This document shows positions 45,111 to 57,819 of a stretch of 64,000 nucleotides of DNA, piece by piece. How positions within the stretch are numbered: position 1 is the stretch's first letter; the number at the start of each line of letters is the position of its first letter. Made by a program: the position numbers and the translations under genes. The DNA is from Toxonevra muliebris (taxonomy: Eukaryota; Arthropoda; Insecta; Diptera; Pallopteridae), in contig OY829326.1 of NCBI GenBank assembly GCA_963691655.1, positions 138,092,998 to 138,156,997 on the forward strand, in the 5' to 3' direction. A model generated the notes under the pieces. The model did not search any database. It saw only the letters and a list, made by a program, of their open reading frames with translations, and was not told the DNA's origin.

Positions 45111-48100
45111 ACTAAGGAAATTATTAGCTCGAACCGCAATTTAGGCCTTGGTGATTAGGTTCTGGTCCCCTTTTTATTCTATTTAATCTAAGCAAGGACG
45201 ATTGCTTTAGTTAACCATGCCTGGTTTTTACCATATTTGACTAAAATTTCAAATTATTGATGCCATGTTGGAGACAGAAGAGATTGTCTCAGCAGAAAAT
45301 TTTTCAGGAATTTCTCCTCCTCGCTGTTGGCATTGGTGCGAAAATTTCATGCGAAAATAAAATTTGATACAAAAAATTCATTTTTTCGACGCATGCTAGT
45401 ACCCATTCTTTGCCCTCTAACGTCATTTCAGCCCAGAACAGGTTCAGCCAGAATACTAGAGCGAGAATTGGAAAATCTCAATATCCGCCAATACAAAAAT
45501 AGCAACCTCAAATCCGTCGTGATGTCTGTACTGCTGTATAGATTCCAAACTTATCTTAGTACCGAAGCTCTAATCTATAAATTACAATTCCAGTCTAATA
45601 AAGCTCAGAAAATGTGCAAAAAAGCCACAAGTTGAGTAAAGTCCATAACAAGATATTCCGCCAAGTGCCAGACTTGAACCCGCAAGGTTCTGAAAAGCGG
45701 TATGCATAAAACTCATGCGAAAACACAATCTGCTGAAAAAATAGAACACACAGGAAAGACAAGAAGTAAAGTAAAGAAACTGGCTAATTACCGAACATGC
45801 TGAAAATGTTTTGTAGATGCCCTATACTTTGATAGTTTAAAAATGGAACTGATAAGAGCAAATCTGTAGTCAGAAATGGGTGAAAATTTGATTTTTACAG
45901 TCGTTAACCCCAAAATGGCAGGGCCTGGTTGTTGTTATGAATCCGGAAGAGTTTGAACTTAATACCATAAATATTTTTAAAATTATAAAATAGAATATCT
46001 TTATTATTATAGAATTAATTCACTAAAAAAAAATATTGCACTCTTTGATGACATCTCTGATTTTTAACACCTCATCCGCATAAACTTTAGACTTAGCTTC
46101 TCCATGCTCATTTTTTTTTTTAAATCATTTATATTGAAATTGACTTTTCAAGGTTTTTAGCTGTAAAAACAAAAAATTCCAAACTTAATTTATTTTTTGT
46201 ATACATTTTTTATGTCTCCGATTTTCTTTTGTTTATTTTTTCCCCTTCTGTGTATAATTTTATAATGTCAACAGAGCACGATGAGTAACCTAAATTTTTT
46301 TTTGCTTACGTAGTTTGACTCTCTTCTCAATTTTTGGCTTATTTTGTTGTTGTTTTTTTTTTTCTGTATGCTCGCTACTGTTATTGTTTTCGTGTCGTCG
46401 CCATCGTCGTCTTCATAATTCTTTGCTTATTATCTTCATATTAAAGATGTCGGTCGCCATATTTGTTTATGGCGTATTTTTGTTTCTCTCTTTTGTTGTT
46501 GTTTCATTAAATTTCTTTGTCTCAAGATTGTCACTTTGTGAATACTGATTATGCATGTTTTTAATTCTCTCTATCCGTTTTGTCTCTTGACATGATAATC
46601 TTTGCATGCATGCATATTTTGCAGTATATTTTTTAATATTTTTTTCTTTTTGTTTAAGTTCCTTTTTGTTTGCAAACATTAAAATATTGTGTATTTATGT
46701 CGATTTTAATAAAATTGTTTTTCTTTTCAATTCATCTTTGTTCTAGTTTCTTATTATTATGAAATGATTTATGAACCTTTAATGTTTATCTGACCTATAT
46801 GTTTTTCCGGTATGAGGTTACTCATTTAAGTTAAAGAATTGGATTAATTTGTATTTCTATCAACCAAGGCACAAACTTTAATCTTGGAGATTCTTGTTAT
46901 CAATTTGATAGTTTTAATGTAAATTCAACATGAAACATATCAATGTAACATTTTTCACTGCAAAATTAACAGTTTTGTTTCTACATTGAAAATTCAAAGC
47001 AAAAATAAATGAGAAAAAATATGAATTAAGGGTTTTCTACTAAAACAATTAGAACACCATTCTCTTACTATATACATATCTAATCAACCATGCCCTCCAT
47101 ATAATTGATGATGTTCTTTGTTACTACTGTACAAATTCTGTGTAAAAAAAAGAAGTGAAAATCATTTAAGTAAAATTATAAATATATTTATAAAAAGCGA
47201 AAGCAAAATCTTAATAATAAATTACAAACCAAAGATCAAAAACAGAAACTAGAAATAATTACTCAACACTAAGAACATTTAGCAAAACTTAATAAGTTAA
47301 ATTATAATTACACTAAGTTAAATTAAAGTTGAAGAAATAGAAAAAAAAAAAATTAATGAAATATTTTTTAAATGATTTGTATTAAAACTAAAAGTAGGTC
47401 ATTGCATTTAGATTGAATTGAATTTTTGCTGGTATTCTAAAATAAGCGGAAAAAATTTTTTATTCTTTTTTTTTATTTGAAAAAAAAAAAATCATAAAAT
47501 ATTAAATTAAAAATATCCAAAGCGATTAAGTTTTGTAAAAGGTTAATAGCATTTTAATGAGCGAAAAAATATAATATAATGATAGTTTTTTTATGTTTAA
47601 TTACAAAATTTATTTATTTTTTATTTGTTTATTTTCTATTTATTTATTTTTGCTAACTTCCGTTTAAATTTAATATTTCCTGAGATGACTTAAACGAAGT
47701 GCTGCCTGCCTGCCTAATTACTAAGCACAGTAATTGTTTATTATGTAAAAAGTGCATAGAATTGACAAGTGAACATAACATGATATTTATTATATTTTTA
47801 TTTATTTTTTTCTGTTTGTATTCCTATTTTTTAGTTTTTGCTAATATAGTGAAGTTTAACCACAAATTGTAATACAATGAAATAAAAGTTTATGTACTCG
47901 TATTCGTATGTATGTATGTAAAAAATAACAGTTACAACAATTGAAAATTATGTACATACTACGTTTATTTTTTGTTTTTTTTTGTGTTTTTTAATTAATT
48001 GTAATTGGCGCACTACCAATTATTATTTATTTTTATATGTACCTAACGTGTGTTTTTTTTTTTTTTGTTTTTTTTTTTTTATTCAACTCATTTTAAAATC

Positions 48101-48558
48101 GCACTTAAATGGTACAAATATTTCAAGTATCAAAAACTTTCGTCATGCTTTGATTAACAAACCAAAAAAAAAAAATACAAAACAACAACAAAGAAATAAA
48201 AACATTTTATAAAACGGATTTGTTGATTTTTAGTTTGATTTTTTGTCTATTTTTTTATTTTTATTAGTTCACAAATAAGTTTTTTTTTTTTCAATTATTG
48301 CTTTATACAATATTTAATAGAGGTAATATTTTAAAGTATACATAGATAGTATAAAACTCTTAGTAGTGATAGTACCGTGTCTGGAACATAAATCTTTCAG
48401 GGAGGTTACTGGAATATAAATACTTTGAGTGTGAAATAAAACTCCTAGTTTGCAGTATTTTTTATTACTTGTGGCTCAACCATGGAAATCAAATTCATAT
48501 TTATCCAAAAGCAATAAATTTCAATTCGAATAAGTCGATAGTTTTTTGCGATAACATA
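45111..48558. other. Intron sequence, AT-rich
   Basis: T-rich stretches lie at 46100-46680 and 47940-48080, and A-rich at 47340-47500. The frame 45327-45635 is not recognised. No gene was supported. Confidence 0.5.
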
Positions 48559-48841
48559 GTCAGCTCTTAGACGGTAAGATTTGTTTCATGCAACTTGAAA
48601 AAATGTACGGAAGAGGAGACAAATGACAGGAGGATAGAAAAAATCGCTCGGGGATCATTTTAATAAAACTTTTTTGACTTTTCTCTTTGTAGATTTTCGT
48701 AATTTAATGTTTTACCATTGCGACGAGAACTATAATCGCAAAAGTTTCATGCAACTAAACTCACTCTATAAAAGCTAATTGAAACTTTAAAAGGGAATGC
48801 AAAAAATCACATGAGATTAATCTCACCGTCTAAGAGCTGAC
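48559..48841. mobile_element. MITE with GTCAGCTCTTAGACGG ends
   Basis: The terminal inverted repeats are 23 bases long with one mismatch, starting GTCAGCTCTTAGACGG. ATA flanks both sides, a possible 3-base target duplication. CATGCAACT words are repeated inside at about 48587 and 48750. The element is 283 bases, non-coding, with a superfamily not assignable from this alone. Confidence 0.8.
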
Positions 48842-49060
48842 ATACCATATTTCAATCTAAATCAGTTATTTCCAAAACTTATACAAACGTATTTCAATTC
48901 ATTGTTGATAGTGTATGCGTGAGTTTGTTAGAGCGCTACACTGAGAGCATAACACATTTTTTTGTTTTTTCCGCGCACCATCTGATGCAGATTTTGCTCT
49001 CTTAAATTCTCAGCGCCAACTAACGAGATTTCTCAATTTACATGTATTAAATATATATAT
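48842..49060. other. Spacer between two small transposons
   Basis: No gene or repeat recognised. It ends in an AT dinucleotide run. Confidence 0.5.
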
Positions 49061-50088
49061 CAGGGATGCCAACTCATTTTTTCTTTCTCCCCGATAGCCC
49101 TCGAGAAATTCCTCAATTTTCGATCAAATTCCCCGCATCGATATAATTTCATATTATAACAACGCGACACGCACTTTCTATATAAACATTTTACAAAAAC
49201 GAAAAATTACCTAAAATTGACGTCAATAAGCGTTATATTAAGGCGACCCTGAACTTCCTCGGTCCAATATTTAACCAATTTTTACGGGACTGGTAGATTA
49301 ATAGAAATGTACATTCTGACTTCAGAATTCTTTTGGCACATGGGAGATTTCACTTCAAGGGAACTCACTCTCAAAATCGATCCGGCTCAAACTTGCACAA
49401 AGTTTAATCCTATTGAGTAGTTTCTACACCAAAATTTGAACGAAATGGGGTGTTTCGAGTTACACATGAGCTATCTTTTGACTCAAATAAAAAATGGCAA
49501 AAAACCTTATTTTAAGAAAAACGGATTCAAAGTTTTGAGTATCGGTTTTTAACATACAAAATATATTTCATCTTCTTAATGATGGCTAATCGTAATTTGT
49601 AAGTTTGCAGATTAGTCAGCAAGGATTAAGAGTTATTAATCAGGAGGTGCTGGTCTAAGCCATAGCTTTCTGAACGGTCGAAAGGGAAGTCGAAGCGCAG
49701 CGCGACTGTTTTGGCCTGACTGACACTCGGCGCTATAATCGACTATATCTACGAAAGCACTCCGCGTCTCCCTCTGAAATTTTCACAAAATACTTTCGAA
49801 ATATAATACTTTCAAATAGCATTCTTTTTTAAAAATCGATTTCTCCAAACCAATAAATCGCAGGGCGCACTTAAGAAAAGACGAAGATTTTAAGACCCAA
49901 AATATGAAATATTGCGTAAGTTAAATGTTTTACATTACATAAAATTTGACAAAAAATATTCTACAGACTTTTGTGACTAAAAGCTGAACGACTTCAAATT
50001 CTCCGCAAAAAACATTTCATTCCCCGATTCCCCGCATCCAGTAAAATTCCCCGCAAATAGGGGAAATCCCCGCAAGTTGGCATCGCTG
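49061..50088. mobile_element. hAT-like non-autonomous element
   Basis: The ends are CAGGGATGCCAACT and the inverse of CAGCGATGCCAACT. Inward, both arms carry CCCCG-rich words (TTCCCCGCATCGAT on the left; GATTCCCCGCATCCAG near 50025). Flanks ATATATAT (49053-49060) and ATATGTAT (50089-50096) could be an 8-base duplication with one change, but the flank is low-complexity. CAG-starting TIRs and 8-base duplications fit hAT. No transposase frame was found in the 1.03 kb. Confidence 0.7.
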
Positions 50089-50147
50089 ATATGTATATAA
50101 GTGGACTTACTCTCAGCATTTGCCCGTGAGCAGTGTTTTGGAAATGA

Positions 50148-50381
50148 CAGAATGCAATTAGAAACCCGTTTTAGAGTCACCGATTGGTTATTCATTTAGT
50201 AAAGTTTCTTTTTAAGTCAGGGAAACTCAATCTTGTTGTGAAGCAAATCTAATGGCTTCTAAATCATAATTGTCTTGAAGTCATAAAAAATCACTTGAAA
50301 GCAAATGAAATTTGAAGACTCTGGAACACACTTGGAATCGATTGAAAATTGAACTCCTCAATTGATTGCATTCTTTTACTG
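50148..50381. mobile_element. Short relative of the foldback-like element
   Basis: The left part, GAATGCAATTAGAAACCCGT then TTTAGAGTC and CCGATTGGTTATTCATTTAG, parallels 1799-1860. The right end TCAATTGATTGCATTCTTTT then ACTG is the inverse of the left terminus at 1716. It carries only a few ~10-base units (near 50275-50340) in place of the kilobase array. At 234 bases it looks like an internally deleted or unexpanded member of the family. Confidence 0.7.
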
Positions 50382-51344
50382 TTCTAATATTTACACACAA
50401 AAAAATAAAATGCCTTTATAATTATTTCGTATTCCTTTTAATTTTTTATTTCTTTAAAAAGGAAAAGAGAAATTTATTTGTTTCAATTTGGTATACTTTG
50501 TGTTAAAAGGAAATAATTTAATGAAATTTAGAAATAAAAATTGAAAATGTTTTAAAAATTTGTTTGTAAACCGCAAAAAAAAAACATCGGTCTTATATAG
50601 TTATTTCCCTCGGTGTATACAATTTGAAAATATATTGTTAAATGAAAAATGATTGTTTAACCCCGGCCCCTACAAAGAACTCTAAAGTAATTTTTTTACT
50701 CCGACGCCATTGGCCTCATTAATGCCTTTTCCCTCATTCTAGGAGGTCTTCAGTATGGCCTTGCCGAAGAAACAGTTGAGAAAAGTAATAAACAGTCTTC
50801 GAAAAAAGTATTCCTCATAAAAAACTAGGGATCAGAAAATGGGGAAAAGAGAGTGCCTAAACAACCGAACTGTCGCTACAACTTTGTTATTCTTTAAAAA
50901 ATCAAAATTCTAACTTGATCTTTTTTCAAAACAACTACTTCCGTTTAGGAATTGAAGTTTAGGGTGTTAGGGGCTCCCACCAGACTACCGCTATAAATTC
51001 CACATATCAAATACAGAGTATTCCAGCTACGATATATTGAATTTTAAGGCGAGCTACTGGGTAAATTTTCAGTGAAATATTATTTTACGGGGATGTCGGG
51101 GAAAATATCATTACAAAATTGCAACCCATTTGGGTTTGGCTTTTTACAGAGTAAACAACGATTTTTGATTGAAGGATAGATTTCGGGTAGCTGTGGTTCG
51201 TTGGCCTGATCATGCTGTTAACTTTAGAAGCTTCGGTTGGGGGCGCTTTCTTTAATTAGCTGTGAGCCCACATAGGTTAGGTGGTATACTTATGCAGGCC
51301 AAGAAACAGCCTGTTGTGATATCACGTGTATGATAATTTCTTCT
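50382..51344. other. Intron sequence, no gene recognised
   Basis: No coding frame. About 50690-51320 has more balanced composition and may be old mobile DNA. Confidence 0.45.
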
Positions 51345-51634
51345 TCTTTTATGGCATAACAGACCGTGGAGGCCCTAGATCGAGCTTTCCGCATTCATTC
51401 AAATTGTAAGATTTATATTTATACACGAATAGAAGGGACCTACAGTTTTATGCCGAATCTGAACGGTGAAGTCAAAGTTTTTTTTGAAAATTTTACCCTT
51501 GGAAGTTTGCCATAGCCAACCAAGAAGTGGTGTCGTGTAGAAAAACTTTTTATTTTCTATTTTTGATCGTACCTATAGTTGAAACCGGGCATTCTGTATA
51601 GCAGCCCAGCATACAAACCACTACGCCAGGTCGA
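51345..51634 (-). mobile_element. tRNA-derived SINE
   Basis: Read on the minus strand from 51634, it starts with a tRNA-like head. An A box, TGGCGTAGTGGTT (51617-51629), is followed after about 35 bases by a degenerate B box, GGTTTCAACTATAGG (51573-51587). The body then has GGTTGGCTATGGCAAACTTC and CCGTTCAGATTCGGCATAAA, then ACTGTAGGTCC. As I remember it, this wording belongs to a SINE abundant in tephritid flies. The A and B boxes act as an internal RNA polymerase III promoter in intact members. Weak B-box match suggests an old copy. Confidence 0.7.
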
Positions 51635-54600
51635 CTACACGTAATTGTTTCATCCTTGTGATTGTTACCAGTTGTTACTGATACAATTTTTACTTATTTT
51701 TATTAGCTTCCTATACCTTTTTTGGTTACATTGTCGCCATGCCTTAGCCGTTGTACATATGAGCTCATTCATTCTTTTCACTTTCACTGGTTCAATATCA
51801 TCGTTTGAACTTTATGTTTATAGCATTCACCTTTGCTTTGTAGACACTACAGTAACCAGGCAGGATAAGCATAATCCTAATTGCTTGGAGAATACACTCC
51901 CCCAAGTCTTCCATGGAAACCGTCGGAATAGAATTTCCCCGCATTTTTTTTTTTTTTTTTTGATATCCTCAATTCTTAATCGTATCCTGCCTTATAAGAG
52001 AGAAGGATATAGTCAATATTGATTTTGAAATCTTTTTTTCTTATATTCTACATTTAGTTTCACGCCTCCAAAACTTTCTTTAATCGCCTAGGCTTTTTTT
52101 TTAAATTCGAAAGTAATTACTTACTAATAGACTCAATACTTAAATTCAATATTTCGAAAAAAAGAACCCATTAGAAAGAAAGTTCCCATGCTAGTAAGTA
52201 TTATTATTAAATCATTAAATAAATATTTTTATATACACTTTCCTCTTCATTAATATTGTAATTTTTAATTTATTCACTATTAAATTATAAAACAAAAAAA
52301 AGGTTTTTTTTTTAATCAATTTCACAGTATGTATGCAGTCAGTCTATAAAACAATTTTTTTTTTATGTATTGCGGTTAATTTTTCTTTTGTTATTTTTGC
52401 ACGAAAGTCTATGAATTTTTATTTTTCATGAAACATATTTATACATATTATAAAAAAAAAATCTTTGTTCTCGTGCCTGAATTACATTGTTAGTTCCTGT
52501 TTTGATGATGCACTCTAACTAACTCTAATGTAACAAAGCAACTACATTTGATTTGATGTGCATTATTAGTTTTGTTTTCATTTAAAGTTTTTTTTAGTTT
52601 CATTCCATCATTAGCAATAAACTAGGAAAAAATAAATTTATATTGAAATAATGGGTTAAAGCGGATTCCCCGACCGAGTGCCGTACTTCTTTTCCCCTTT
52701 TTTATAATACGAAGTCTCTACGATTTCAATTTAAGAGAGCGAACAATTTCATATAAGAAAAAAATGAACGGTGAATCCACGTTGAGTCTTGAGAGGGTTG
52801 CCATAGCGTAGTATTTCGAATATTGAACTTTTATGCCTCAAAAAGCTTATTACTTCTATGGATTGGATTTGTAATGAGCGACTCGTTCTGTCTACGCCAA
52901 TTTTTCCGGAGATCGGGTCATATTGATACTAATTTTCATATAAATTATTTGTGCAATTTTCGTTTTCTAGTTCCTGTATATCCAATTCGTTACATGTTCC
53001 CCAATATACTCTCAATTATCAGCGGTTCCTAGGAAGTAAGTGGGCTGGGGTGTATTTTTAAATTAAAACCCCATGCTTTTGGATAAATATTCCGCCCATG
53101 TTACCTAGGAATTTAATTGCAAGTTAACTCTTACAGAAAATTATACATCAACCAGTCAGTCACTTCCAGTATAGCCATTAACACGGCTTAAAACCCTCAT
53201 TTTTGTGAACATAGTTTTTTTTATCTAACACAGTCCGATTCAAAAGAAATTGTGTGTACTGCACTTTGTCGAAAACTAATTAAGCCTAATTTCTCAGATA
53301 TCAACAACCGTCCGTTCCCTCAGTTTGAAACCGTCGATATGAAAATACACCGCATCCTGCTGGTATCGGCTCTTAATCATCTCGTGCCTCGAGGAAATGC
53401 TTTTAAATAAAAAGGAAAATTCTAAAAGAATTTTAGAATGCCTTTCGAATGGTTCACGAATTGGCTGAATTTAACTTGAAAGCCGAGTTTCCGCATTCAG
53501 CTTCCAGTAAGTTAAGAAAAAAAAATGATATTAATAACCAAGAAAGAAATTGTTCTCAAGGCATACTTTCAATTAGAAGAAGGAAGAAAACATGCTTGGC
53601 ATACTGATTAGAAAGTGAGCTTATAATAAAACGCAAAAATCTATAAAATTCTGAAAAAATGTACTGATTTGTACTGTTTCTTCAATTGAATTCAAGTACC
53701 AAGATACTGATTTTTTAAATAAAAAATCTGACTAAAGGTTCACAAATTTGTTGAATTTAGCCTGCGATCCGAGTTGGCCGCATTCTACTTTCCGGCAGTA
53801 AAGAAAAAATTATATTAATAGCTAAGGAAGGAGTTGTTTTTAATGCACCAGTGATAGATGTGCCTTGTCTAATATATTCTTGGGAATCTCTGTTTTTGAA
53901 ATGCCATCCACCAAACCATTGCTCCATAGAATATAATTGCAGTATAAAGCCAGTGAACAATCAGTGGTTTCATACCTCATGTTTCGCCTATTTCTTTCGT
54001 ACATGAGCTAAAAACCACAATGGCCTCCTGAACCCTGAAACGGCTTGTTAGCTTTCGTATATTTCAAAAGCTCTAGAGCAGTGCCAGCCATCCCATAGGC
54101 ACATTTGTGTTTTCACATGTAGACGACAATAGGTCTCGTCTTTTCACACCGACACTAGCAATTGTTCATAGCAAAAGCGTTCAGTCAATGTTGAACGCAT
54201 TGTGAGAAGGTTTAATATAAATTGAGAAAAAGGACTTTTATTTATATCACAGAAAAAACTAAGTCTTTTCATGACAAGTACGGCAGTGCAGAGCATGCAG
54301 AGATTACTCTTTCGTAATGAGTTCTCTTTTGGGTAGCACCGCTCTAGAGTGAATTTATTAAAGGTCGTAGAATTTAGAGGTAAGGATACTAAATTTGATT
54401 CAAAAAATCTACCCCTGTCACCCCTCTCCAATCTCATGGTCAGCTAGTGTTGTCAATAGCACTTTGTTTCTATGGTTATACATAAAATTTGGTCTCAATT
54501 AAAGGAAGTTATTCTATATAAAAAAAAGAGTTCAATTAAGTTCAAACCAAACTTAATTGTTTATTTCAACTTAGTTAACAGTACTACTGAGCATATGAAG

Positions 54601-54780
54601 AGAATTTTACTCTCACTAAATGGAAACCAGCGATTATGATTGGTCAATTGAAAGAAGAGCATGGAAATAGTTCGTTCTTCGCTCTCTGCCCACTGAGTTT
54701 AGAGTGGCCATTATGATAAGAATTTCTTTTTGAGGGTAGGAAACTAAATCTGACTATTCATGATTTTCAATTCGGTTTTA
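51635..54780. other. Intron sequence with one diverged duplication
   Basis: No gene was supported. The duplication at about 53440-53565 and 53735-53855 is listed separately. Frames at 51645-52022, 52823-53032 and 54144-54437 are not recognised. Confidence 0.45.
53440..53855. repeat. Diverged direct duplication, ~295-base spacing
   Basis: GGTTCACGAATTGGCTGAAT ... CCGAGTTTCCGCATTCAGCT (from 53450) parallels GGTTCACAAATTTGTTGAAT ... CCGAGTTGGCCGCATTCTAC (from 53738). Both continue through AGTAA, GATATTAATA or TATATTAATA, and AAGAAAGAAATTGTT or AAGGAAGGAGTTGTT. Source family unknown. Confidence 0.65.
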
Positions 54781-55179
54781 TCTTTATATATATATAATCG
54801 TAGAGTTTTGTGTGTATGCCATCGTGTGACTTCTGAACGACTGGACCGATTGAAGTCAAATTTCCAAAATATATTTTCTTATGGGGGAGGATGGTTCATA
54901 GCTATTCATAATGGCTTTTAGTAAAGTAGGCGTGGCACCTCCCATACAATCCTAATAGTTTTTTGGATATATCTCAAGAACCATTTATAGCACGCTACAG
55001 AAATTTGGTACAATAACGAGAATTGACAATGCCATGATACAATAAAAATATGGGTGGGATTGACAAAGGGGGTGAGGCACCTTTCATGTAACCTGAATTT
55101 CCATTATGAGATACATATCAAAGAAGCCATTTATGGTACGGTACTAAAATTTAGATTCTTTCAGTTTGTTGAATTAGTG

Positions 55180-55660
55180 GGACCATGCTCCTTTTTCACT
55201 TTCTACTACTATTTTCTATTAATTTTAGCTTTCTGTGTTTCTACAATTTTTTCTTATTTTCTACTACTTTTTCAACCAATATTTTCTACTACAATTTTAC
55301 TACTTTTTTCTACTACTTTTTTAATACATTTTTTCTACAATTTTTTTTATTTTGTACCACTACTTTCTACTATTTTTTAGTTCTTTTTTACAATTTTTTC
55401 TACTAAATACTATTTTTTATTATTATTTCTACCACTCTTTCTACTCCATTTTTATTATTTTTGTATTACTACGTCTAACAATTTCAATTTACTTTTTCTG
55501 CTACTTTTTTACAACAATTTTTAATATTATTTTCTATTCTTTTTCCTACAATATTTTCTACTACTACTTTCTTCTACTTTTTACTGCTATTTTCTACCAC
55601 TTTTTCTATTCCTTTTTCTACTATTATTTCTACTACTTTATGAAATATGTTAAGACCCTG
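55180..55660. repeat. Degenerate (TTTTTCTACTACT)n repeat inside the Helitron
   Basis: About 480 bases of variations on TTTTTCTACTACTATTTT, with unit length drifting between about 10 and 20 bases. The three overlapping Phe/Tyr-rich frames over it are by-products of the repeat. Confidence 0.85.
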
Positions 55661-55999
55661 CTTCGCTATCTTAAAATCCGTTAGGTGGCGCTGTTACAAA
55701 TGCTATATTTATAATAATTTTTGGGTTAGATATAATTTCAAGAATGGTCTTTGATATGAATATAGAGCCTCCTGAAATATTGTTTCTATAACTCAACTGA
55801 ATCATAATAAAATTGTTCAACAAAAAAATACACTTAAAACTTTTTCCTTTTTACTAAAAAATTTCGATCTAACTGTTGAACTGATGACCCCGTTAGCATC
55901 AACTGAGTTAACAGTCAGTTTATGCTAGCTGTTACTGTGTATGAAGGAATATTTGCAGCAAATACATTAGGTCGATAATACACTGTTCATCCAAAACAA

Positions 56000-56203
56000 C
56001 GTGAATGCTTTTATTTACGATTGCTATTAATTAATGTACGTGGACCGACGTCATATGAATATTTAAGAACAGTTAATGGTCAATTATGCACCACAAATCC
56101 AGACGCTTGCCGAGAACTGCAATTGCTTGAAGATGACAACCATTGGGATACAACACTGGCTGATGCGGCACTTAGTTCTTCTCTACATCTTTTTCAATTA
56201 TAA
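56000..56203 (+). pseudogene. Helitron helicase gene fragment
   Basis: The plus strand reads FYLRLLLINVRGPTSYEYLR, then TVNGQLC and ELQLLEDDNHWDTTLADAAL. This is the segment just before the PIF1-type helicase domain of animal Helitron proteins. The frame starts without its upstream part and ends soon after at a stop, so only about 65 residues remain. It explains why the element is a decayed derivative of an autonomous Helitron. Confidence 0.8.
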
Positions 56204-56426
56204 TGATTCTCTGTTTTCAATTTACAGCCCTGCAAGTTAAATTCTTTTAAAAATGTCAAATTTCATGCCTCATTTTTAAATCCAGGATTTTTTTCTAAAT
56301 GCAATGCACGGACTTTAAACTTGAATTGTCATTAACAATGCGCAATTTTAAACATCAAGAACTTCTTCATTCAAATAAGAAAAAAATTCACCGAAAAGGC
56401 AGAGCAACGTCTGCCGGGTCAGCTAG

Positions 56427-57819
56427 TAGTTTATAAAAATATTAACTCAGATATCATTATCCCCGTTTAATATCAGTCGTTAAGACAGACTCATTTTATT
56501 TTATAGATAGAGGTATATATTCTTAATGTTGTTTTTTGTTGCTGTTGGTTGTTATTTTTTAGTTTTCATGCTTTCATTGCTGTTTTATTTTTTATTTTTT
56601 TGTATATTTTATGATGTACGAAAACTACACAACCTTATTAGAAATTCAAGGCAAAAAGAATCAAACTAACAAAGGAAAAAAAAAACAGTTTGTGCTGTAC
56701 ATACCGCAAGCGATAGAAAATACTCATAAACACGTACAAGTGTATCTCGTGCAGTTAGACAGTTATTATGCGCAGTAATAAAAACAACAACAAATTGGTA
56801 CATAAACAAGAGATTGCTCTGCTCGCGGTTACTACAATTTAAGTTTTAAAGATTGAATTGTTAATAACCGCAAGAAAAAAAAGAAAGACAATTAAATGTT
56901 TATGAGCATATGCGCTTTTAAAAAAAAAAGTTAAGTTTTATAAAACACGCACGTTTTTTGAATTTTTTGTTTGTTTGTTTTGGTTTTCTAGTCTGTAGAA
57001 TTTTACATTAATACCGTTAAATGCACACGCACTTTCTAACAAAAATGCAACTCTGTGCGTTTTTGTAACACGACAATTAATCATAAGAAAAATGACACAG
57101 TGTTGTTATCTTAGAATCATTTTCGTTTTCTTTAATAACTTTTGATGAATATGAAAGTAAAACAAAATGACAAAATGTTTGTTAGTAAGTAATATCAAAT
57201 CATAATAATTATTTTACAACGGTATTTTTTCCTTAATGTTTTTTTAATTTGTGCAGGTGAAATTTTGCTCTTTTAGATTTTATTTTTTTCGTTTTTTTTT
57301 TTTTTTGCGGTAAAATGTTATTTGTTTTTACAAATACTTATAACTTTTGCATTCGCTTTATTTGTTTATTAATTGATTGTAATTGTAAACACAAAATTTA
57401 CTATTTAATAATCATAAATTTTTTTAAACTTTGTTTTACTTTGTGCTACATATAAAAGGTTAATAACATTTGTGTAGGAAAAAACGTTTCAAGTTTTTAT
57501 TTTTCTGTTTTATTTTGGTTTTTTTTTTTCTTCTTTTTTTGCCAACAAAGAGCTCATTTTTATTATACGAGTACTCGTGGTATATGACCAAAAGCATGCC
57601 GCCACAGTTAAAAGCAATTTTAAAAATGCAAACCAAACACTACATACATTTCGATCGTACGCGCTCACATTACAGTGAAGAGTAAAATTCTAGCATGTAA
57701 TTAACTGATTGATAAATTGTGACTGAACAGATTATTTCAGTTAATATATTTAGGTAATCTCACTCATCCCACGTGGAAATAAATTAATCTTTACGTTTAC
57801 CTAATAAAGCCTCAGGTCC
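56427..57819. other. Intron sequence, AT-rich
   Basis: A- and T-rich runs at 56680, 56870, 57290 and 57520. The 71-residue frame 57470-57685 is not supported. No gene. Confidence 0.5.

Larger units (their letters stand above)
54781..56426 (+). mobile_element. Helitron with both termini
   Basis: It begins TCTTTATATATATATAATCG after an A at 54780. It ends in CTAG at 56423-56426 before a T, exactly the TC...CTRR/A-T insertion rule of Helitrons. Seven bases before the CTAG is a perfect hairpin: GGCAGA (56398-56403), loop GCAACG, TCTGCC (56410-56415). The 5' region has the AGGCGTGGCACCTCCCATAC phrase. The middle (55180-55660) is a degenerate T-rich repeat, and near the 3' end lies a helicase gene fragment. 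It cannot code for a full Rep/helicase and is non-autonomous, presumably moved by rolling-circle enzymes from elsewhere. Confidence 0.9.

Noticed and set aside
51573..51634. A functional tRNA gene
   Set aside because: A and B boxes are present but the B box is degenerate, no cloverleaf could be completed, and a SINE body follows.
55185..55684. Three Phe/Tyr-rich frames in the Helitron
   Set aside because: They are translations of a degenerate T-rich repeat.
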